Assembly: GCA_002633025.1 (NCBI GenBank)
Contig: NMRB01000425.1
Coordinates: 139,597 to 203,596 of the forward strand
Direction: 5' to 3'
Length of the DNA stretch: 64,000 nt
Origin: Notospermus geniculatus
Taxonomy: Eukaryota > Nemertea > Pilidiophora > Heteronemertea > Lineidae
A program made the translations under genes and the position numbers. Shown piece after piece: positions 41,501-50,500 of this stretch (its first letter is position 1; each line of letters starts with the position of its first letter). The notes beneath the pieces were generated by a model, which searched no databases, had not been told where the DNA came from, and saw nothing but the letters and a program-made list of their open reading frames with translations.

Positions 41501-44500
41501 GCTTAGTCATAGTAAATACTAAACGAAGGCGGGATGTACTCTTGGCATGCGCCGTCATCAAAGATGGGCCGGGTCGTAACGAGATCGATGATTGGGCGAT
41601 AGTGTGGGTGTGTCATGAACTTCATTATTTGGAAGATTACACGATACATATATTATGATATCGAAATGATGGTTATGTACGAAATTACATAAAATTCTGC
41701 CTTTTTACTTTCAGAGATCGTTCACCTTGATCTTAACAGCATGGGACCATGACCTAGAGGGACCCTCTCCACGTAAGTCATGAGAAGGACTGGTCACCAT
41801 TGACACTTTCCTTAAATCCTTCTGGCAAGGAGGTCTGCTTGGAGCCTTTTTGCTGTAATCTACCTTTTGTTGAGGATTTTTAAAGTCAAATACTCCCTTG
41901 TTGCGTGCATTGTCATCAATTTGCAATCAGGCTAATCCTGTTGTGACTTCTCCTGTATCTGTTTGGATGCAAACTTGTGCCCCTTGATTCTTCTCTAACT
42001 CTATTGTCCCTGTTAGCCTATTCCTCTGGGATGCTAACTCGTTCTCCTCTCCGTGGGTGTCCATTATGTGGTTAACCTTGAATTTAATATTATGCATCCT
42101 TTCAAGGCTGTGGCAAACATGTTATTGTCTTATTAATGCAACTTGTAATCGAAACTCATTAAAGTTTAAATTTTAACTCGTTAAAGTTCACATTCTAATT
42201 GGATTATTTAACCATTAATTATTGACGTCGTTTCTTTGTCAGTTGTGGGTAACCCTGATTGTGGTGGCTGTTTTCAGGGCGGACCAGCAGTTATTGCCAT
42301 TTTGGTGGAACCCCCACTGGCACCCCAGCTGTCCTAACCCCCTTGTTTCTGGCCCTGTTTTGAAATACCCTGATGTGTCCTGTCCCCTGATAACTGTCAT
42401 TATGAAATAATATTCTCAAATGATAAATTGCAGCCCTTTTAACCCTTTGGGATGCATTCTGAATCAAAATTATTCATGAAATTTATCAAGTCATTTGATT
42501 ATTATCATTACTGCAGGAAATTTCTTAGTTATTCAATATTCTTACCTAGGTTTTCCTTTGTTTTTCAGCGTATGGTGGCCTAATCATGAAAACAACCCAC
42601 TCAGGAATAATTTTACCGGGCCCAGAGTGGCATACGTTAAAATCGAACAAACCCACTGCTAGTCTTGTATATCGAGTGCATGTCATGTGCGACAAGAACT
42701 ATTATAACACGACATGTACAAAATTCTGCCGTCCGAGAAATGACCGGTTTGGACATTACACCTGTGATGCGAATGGAGATAAGAAATGTATGGAGGGATG
42801 GATGGGGGCCAATTGTGAAACAGGTATGAATTATAATGAAATTGACAAAGATTCTTACAGGTGCAGAGCTGTAGGGCCTATTCATGATACCATTACCGTC
42901 CACAAGTTTTCTGTGTGTATCTGAGCCACCAGCTGTACCTGTTTTGAAAAACTCCTTCAAATCTTTGAAGTTTAAAACTTCTAATTTTCTCCAGAAAAAA
43001 GCACCCCTCATCGTTTAAAAAATCCTTTGATCTCGACTTTGATTTTAAATCCAAGCATGCAGAAAGCTCTGTGGCTAACCTATCGCATGATTTCCAGTCG
43101 CAAGAGTCTCATGTTTGCCGTGCTCGACTTGCTCTGTGATATAATCTTTTATCTAATGCTAATTAGACGTGATGCGCTCGGCTATCTGGCTCAAAATCAC
43201 ATCTTAATAAGAACATAATCACCATGATCAGCTCTGCACCCTAGTCATCAATTAAGATGCGGTTTTCTTGAAAAATGGACTTATTGGATATGAATCTTTG
43301 GTCTCATCATGTGTCCTGCCAAGTCCATCATAATCAGATCCGAGGTCCATAAAAGTGTATTCACAGTCAATTCCCCATCTGAATGAGTAAGATTTTGTTA
43401 CACGTTTTTCATTTGATTATACCCTTGGGCATTGGTGAAGAATTGTCCTCAATTTTTTTACACCGGGACAAAGGGATTTTCATTACAACTTCAAATCTTT
43501 CTGAGTTTCAAGTGGGGTGTCATAAAATTCCTTAATTTGACTTTGTGCGGTTATAAATTGACGTTTCCTGATTGCGAATGAGACATGTGGCTTTTAATAT
43601 GATCCTTTGAACCCATTGGATTTGGATTGATTGATATTAATAGTTTGAAAGCTTCTGTATGCAGAGAACGGAGTAAGAAATTTGCCGTGACGACTTCGGT
43701 GCATGCAACCTTTTGTCATTTGCTTCCCGAAGACATCCTTCCGCTGATTGCACACTTTATGAAAATGACATCGAATATGCCAGCCAACAATAGGATACTT
43801 GATTTTTCTCTGCATTTACATCAAAATCTCATTTTAAGTCATATTGATGATATCTTTGGGCCTAGTTCTTGAGGCAGCTTTGACATTTGTACCGTACTGG
43901 GTTTCCCTCTGACAGTGTGTCTTTACGTTCAAACAGAACTCATTGACCTGTGACCACAAAGCAATCTCAAAGACATTGTCAATTTTTTTTCACATTTAAA
44001 TAGCTCCCCCTGGGGTTGCGGTCATGAGGTAAACTGGAACAAAACTGCTATGGACCACAGCTGTTTAAAAATGTAGCGCATCTGGCTGCATATCGTTGGA
44101 GAAGATCGGGCAACCTCCAGGAGTTTGAATAGAACCTTTTGTTCGCCGTTAGCTCCTTCTGTCCTTGTTCTGGTCTCCTGTAGCTGTCCTATTTAACCTT
44201 CAAAGCTTGCCTTAGTTATTGATAGGCAAATTGGGCTTATTTGACTCATCTGTAATGAGATGTGACAAGTTATTGGTATAAATGTATTGAAGTTCTACTT
44301 TGCTTGCCAATGGCAAAAGGCAGCATTGCCGCTGGCAATAAGTGGGGGCACAGTCGATGGAAGTAACAGCTTCAATCTGATCTGCAGTGTAGTTGATAGA
44401 AGGTAGAGCTCTTCCTCCAATAAGGAGCCCGTGAACTACATGTAATGCTACGACGTGGCGCTGTCAGTGTGAGACCCGGAAGTTCCCATTTATTTTCTAA

Positions 44501-47500
44501 CAGTATTTCCATTTACTTCTTGCCCCAAAATAAATCACTCTCTTTGGTTCGATTTNCAGTGCATCCCGTACCCAGGATGTAAACACGGGTCATGCAATGG
44601 CTCCCCCTGGCAGTGTAATTGTGACCTTAATTGGGGAGGAATTCTTTGCGACAAAGGTAGGCTATTGCCTCTTTTCATTCTTCGACAGATCCACTCAACA
44701 CCCATGGTGAAAGAGCTCCTGTTAAACAACGCAACAGGACAGATTTCAACCCTTACAGTGAATTAATTACTAGCCCCTTAGTCCCCGACCCCAGGCACCA
44801 GCCGGGGTGACCATCAGATACTTAGTCCGTAATTGGCTAAGTGATTGACACAATGTTACGTAAGCCATCCCTTGAGACAGAAGCAAGGAAAACCCTGACG
44901 GTCATTTGACCATATGTAGCACGAGATAAGAGATTGAGATAACCATTGTGACTTGTAGCGACATCTGGGCAGTGAGCATTTGGTCAATGGGTTTGTTTGT
45001 AAGACTATTTTTGTGGTGGCTGTCCCAACTGTTACACATCTGTGCTACAATGTCACCGACCATTAGCCAGCCAAGGTTGACGAAGCTGTTGAGAAGTCAT
45101 ATTTTGTTGCAGTAAAATGCTTTTATCCTTTCTGATGTTGATGGCCATGCATGGCAGTAAAACTATTGACGTGAATACTTTGCTGAACGTGTGAAACTTC
45201 AGGCACAGTTTGGGGGCCTCCATATTCTTGATGAATCTTTGAAATTGAGGGTAAAATATTAATTTAGAAGACTTTGAACTTTGGGTCCTGGATCCATCAT
45301 TGTTCAAATTTGATTCTAGATAACATCCACCTTTATTTACATTCCTACGTTTCTGGTAGGAATGGAAAACTTAGATATCGGTTGGAAAAAATACCCCTGA
45401 TATTGCTGAAATGAACTACCTCCTTCCATATTCGATTGTAAATTCAAATAAAACTTCTCTAATTGGAATGTAATTGGACAGCTTGGTCGATTCTCACGTA
45501 AATCATTAAGATTATTGCTTCTAAAAAACGCTGCGGTTAAAATGCTGTTTGCTTTTACTATCAGTAGCGGCTGTGTTTGCTTAAAACATTTTTTTGGTGA
45601 GTCACGGTTGCCAATGAAACATGGCCGTGATAATCTACTCCTCTTGTTCGATTGATGATTTTCTATTTTGCTTGTTTTTTGTGATTTTAGATTTGAATCC
45701 CTGCGGACGGTTTGAACCGTGTCAGAACGGTGGCGTGTGCCACAACACAGCCCAGGATGATGAGTACAGCTACAGATGTGAATGCCCGGAGGGGTTTGAT
45801 GGTCAAAACTGTGAAAGAGGTGAGTCTCCTTGTGCAAATAACTCTGTTTCAAAATTTGGAGTATCACCCTATACCCTCTGTTTATTGACACAGTTACCTT
45901 TACATTGGTAGATGTGATGATCTTCATGGTTTTCACCTTTTTTCAGCTAAACATGCTTGTTCATCAGATCCATGCCAGAATGACGGGACTTGTATGGAAT
46001 TCAATGGTGCTTTTGTATGTACTTGCCCACCAGGCTGGAGTGGACCAACTTGTAACATCAGTAAGTTTTCCTTCACCATCACAAGTCTGGAAGTAACATG
46101 ATTCCAATGTGTGCCCTGCAAACCCTTCACCATGTAGGACAAAATTTTCAACTGCGCAATGAGGCACCCACTAAACTATTCCGCGTGGCAGCACTGCGAG
46201 CATAAGACCAACTTTTCACCCTGTTGGACAATGTAAAGGATATCGTGACATGATATCGGTGCTTTGTTTTGCCACGTTTTTAAATGTATGGTCTTATACT
46301 TGGAACACCGTCTGTCGGGTCACGGGTTCCTGTTGACGTATTTGTTAATTGACATTTCTCAAGTCATAACGTTTCCTTCCAGATGTGAATGAATGTGCAT
46401 CGAACCCTTGTCTCTACGGAGGAACCTGTGTCGACCTGATTAATGGTTACCACTGTAAATGTCTGCCCGGCTGGCAAGGACCAAGATGTCAGCTGGACTC
46501 AGATGAATGCAGTGGCAGTCCGTGCGTCAATGCGTACGCTTGTCGTAACCTCGTTGGGGATTACATCTGTGACTGTCAGCCAGGATGGATGGGCAAGAAT
46601 TGTGACCAGAGTAAGTAGACTCATCTTGAACCATCAATGGTTAAAATCGAGACACCTTTGGCTTCCGCTCTAAACTCTGACAGCCCTTGACAATATTCAG
46701 TGAATCATATTTCCTTTCAGATATCAACGACTGCAAAGGACAGTGCCAGAACGGAGCCACATGCAAGGACTTCGTCAACGATTACGTCTGCACTTGCTTA
46801 CCTGGTTTCACTGGTCGACACTGTGAAACCGACATCAACGACTGTGCCAGCAATCCTTGTCAGAATAAGGGAAAATGCGTGGACCAGGTTGCAGGGTATT
46901 ACTGCAGGTGTCCTAAGGGTTATTCAGGGCTACAGTGTCAGGTAAGTCCAAGTTTTTTCCGTTGTGTTCTGTAGCCTATAACTGCCTCATCTGATATCGT
47001 ACTGTTTGTATTTTACAGGAGAAAAATTTCCAACCAGGAGTAATTCATCAAATATATAACATTTGAGACCCTTTATGACATTTTGAGACCCTTTCCTTCC
47101 AGGTCGACATTGACCTATGTGACCCCAACCCTTGTAACAATGGTGCCAGCTGCTTCAACATGCCAGGCGACTACTACTGTCTCTGTACGGATGAGTATCA
47201 AGGCAAAAACTGCTCCCAGAAGAAGGATTACTGTCAAAACCATGCCTGTCAAGGTAAGGAAGAATCCAACCTGACCCTTTTACCATCCTTATCCTTGTGT
47301 CTCTGCCGTAAATCCAGTATTTGAGTGACCAACGTGATGAAATTTTAGTCCCTTATTTTGTCCCCCTGGCAGTATCGTGTAATTCAAGATAATTGGCTTG
47401 GCGGGAAAAAATTTGATCCCCTATCCCTTTTCAGACAACTGTTGGTAAGTGCCTGGGAGCATTTGTCCCTCTCCGTGACCCTACCTTTGTTTATCTCTAG

Positions 47501-50500
47501 CTATGTGAAGCCAATTGTTGTGGAAAGAAATCTTCATGAAACCCCAATTCTGACTCACAACTAAACCCTTTGGCACCCTGGAGCAACCAGGAGGGACAGA
47601 ATGGAATAGGCTGAAGTATCAGGACATTATTCATAAGCAATTCCAAGGGACCAAAAACTAGAAAAATGTGACCCTTTTTATTTGAGCCCATAGCCAATGG
47701 CTTTGCTTATTCATCCGGACTCATTTGTAGTAACATCTGTTAAATATTCCCTTCTTGGCCCGTGAACCCTGCAGAATGTTTTCTAAGGGTTTCAGTCCAT
47801 TGTCCATAATCGCCTAAATCACCCGCCCAATTTGATGGAAAGAATGACGTTTTTGAATTATCTTGGCTCAATGATTCAGGTGTTGTTAATTCATTTATCC
47901 TTTGAGTCTTTGCTACTTTTATTTCATCATTATTGTCATAGTCTATTGATGCTTGGTTCTCGTGCTTTGTTCCGACACACTCAGCTGTCGTTTTTCACCC
48001 AGTCGGCGTTGAAAATTCCCCCAATATTTCAAACCCTGATTCAGTTTTCAGCAAGTTTGGCGCTAAAAAATCTCATGCTAAGGTTGGTACAGGGTCAGTT
48101 ATGTCAGCCAGGACAGTCATGACACTTAGTTTTTTCAAATGTTTTGCATCATTACTGTAGAGTCGCTTAAAACCAAACTTATCATACTCCTCCGAAATCA
48201 ATAACCCATTCATATTTCATCTTACCAGGAACACTCGTCGCAAAAAAAATACTCTTGGAACTATTTCAATCTTTCATGATTTGCATAGAAACTGATACAC
48301 TCAATCCATTTGTGGCACGATACGTCAAAAGTACCTCACTAGTGAACAAACATTTTGGCAGATTTTGTTGTTGCTGCACAGTTTTGGACAGAATCATCTG
48401 TTGTCAGATTGCATTGAATTTGCCTGTTGGATATTTGTCATTTTTGGGGGGCATGACTATTTCCACAGGCCACAACTCCTGCCTCACCCATGTCTGACGC
48501 AGCATTCATAAATTCCAAATCTTAAGCAGGCGATGCCAAACACAACTGAGCCAATTAATTAATCATGTTAGATTAACTCGTTAGGCGTGATTAGGTTCAT
48601 ATGCGGCACATCTTGGCTTCTCTCATGACATCTTTTTTATCTTAGCACCCATGGGGCTATGAAATATTTCTCGACCCTGGAACTGAGTGCATTATTTTCT
48701 CACCCTAGGGGCCAGATGTAGTATTCTTGTACAATAATTCATGATCGGAGGAAGTTAACGCGACTACCTCCTTGGCTCTGACTGCATGCACTAGTGACAC
48801 CTATTGTTGAAGGACTGAACTGGCCAACCATGTTGGTGCCTGGGAATTCTTGCTTGGCATCTGCTGTGATTGACTCATCAGAGTTTGCATAATGCCTTTA
48901 TATCAATGATTAACTGGACGATTTATGCAGCAACTTCATGAGAAAAATTTCTTTTGCAGTGGTGGATAGTTGCACGATCTCCATACCGACAAACCGGAGC
49001 AGTGGTGGCACACGATTGATATCCTCAAACGTCTGTGGTCAGCACGGTACATGCATCAGTCAGACGGATGGAAGTTTTACGTGCGCCTGTGAACACGGAT
49101 ACAGCGGCAGATACTGTCATGAAAGTAAGGGCTGCACTTCTTGCATTCTTTTGAGAACAAAACTGTGTAAGGTTTTTCTGACATTGGTCTGCACATTCAA
49201 CTGATGAAGTAGAATGGAGAAACACCAATAGTTTGTGTCTTTTACAACTCTTTACGAGTATGTGTTGGCCAAGAACCAAAGTAAAGACAGATGAAAATAA
49301 TGCATTATACATGTATTGTTTATTTCAGATATCAACGATTGTAATGACAACCCATGCCAGAATCAGGGAACATGCGTCGACGGTGTCAACTCATTCCAGT
49401 GTATCTGTAAGGAAGGCTGGGAAGGGGAGCTCTGTAACCTGAGTAAGTTGTGGGCTCCAGTTTTTTGTCTCGGCATATTAGGCACAAGTCATTTTGTAAC
49501 TTTTTTGATGGTGCTGCAACCTATACATAGGAATCTGAATTATTTCAACTTCTCTTCCAGACCACAATGATTGTGAGCCCAACCCTTGTCGTAATAATGG
49601 AACTTGTATGGACTTGGTGGCAGATTTTTCATGCGGATGTGAAGACGGTTGGAAGGGGAAGACCTGCAACTTGAGTAAGTACAATATCATGAAGAGCTAA
49701 CGTCTTTTTTCAGGGCGATTTATGAGATGTCATCACTTTGAATTGATTGCGATAACGTGTCCATTTTGACTTTGGGTATAGGCGAGTGTCCTGTCCATTT
49801 GCCTACAAGAGATGACGAAGGATGTTTGTTGGAATAGCCAAAGTTTCATTCCTTTTTTTGGACCAAATCAAAAGTATATCTTCACATTCCAGGGCGGACT
49901 CATTGCGACAGTCAGACATGCCTAAACGGAGGGACGTGCACCGACCTTGTGGACACCTTCACATGCATATGTCCTCCTAACTGGGAAGGCAACACATGCC
50001 AGCTGCCCAAGAACTACAGCTGTGACTCGAACCCCTGCCACAACGGAGCGACCTGTGTCAACAGCGGGGACAGCTTCACCTGTATTTGTAAGGAGGGATA
50101 TGAGGGCATCACATGTGCAAAGGACATCAACGACTGTAACCCACATCCATGGTAAGATGCTTCTCTGTTTATTAAAGCTTTCTTTGGTGTCCCCTGTATT
50201 TCATGCCAACATGGTGCCCATGAATCAGTATTTCGAAGAGCAGTATTTTTCTCTCTTAGTTTGCATAATCTTTTTCTTTCTTTCTAGCTACAACAATGGC
50301 AAATGCGTTGATGGTGTCAACTGGTATGTTTGTGAATGTGCCAAGGGATTTACTGGACCAGACTGCAGAATAAGTACGTCATGACTCTACATTCAGACTG
50401 ACATCTGAATTTCAGAATGTCGGCTCTGAAATCGGTCTTCTCTTCTTCAAGTTACTCGTTGATGACTGACTGAGTTCGTAGTTGACCTAGGGTTTTCCAG

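Larger units (their letters stand above)
11535..41714 (+). other. Jagged intron 1 (about 30.2 kb)
   Basis: Bounded by GTGAGT and TTTCAG, joining two halves of the MNNL domain in phase 0. I see no other gene in it on either strand. The open frames inside are short, carry no recognisable domain and often cross repeats. The parts with structure (duplications, minisatellites, SINEs, MITEs) are listed separately. The rest is AT-rich unique sequence in which I see nothing definable. Confidence 0.85.

Noticed and set aside
43981-44080. Candidate EGF1 exon near GGTTGCGGTCATGAG
   Set aside because: The frame gives WGCGHEVNW without the cysteine spacing of an EGF.
45337-45936. 199-codon ORF on the - strand
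   Set aside because: It is antisense to Jagged EGF3 and its flanking introns.
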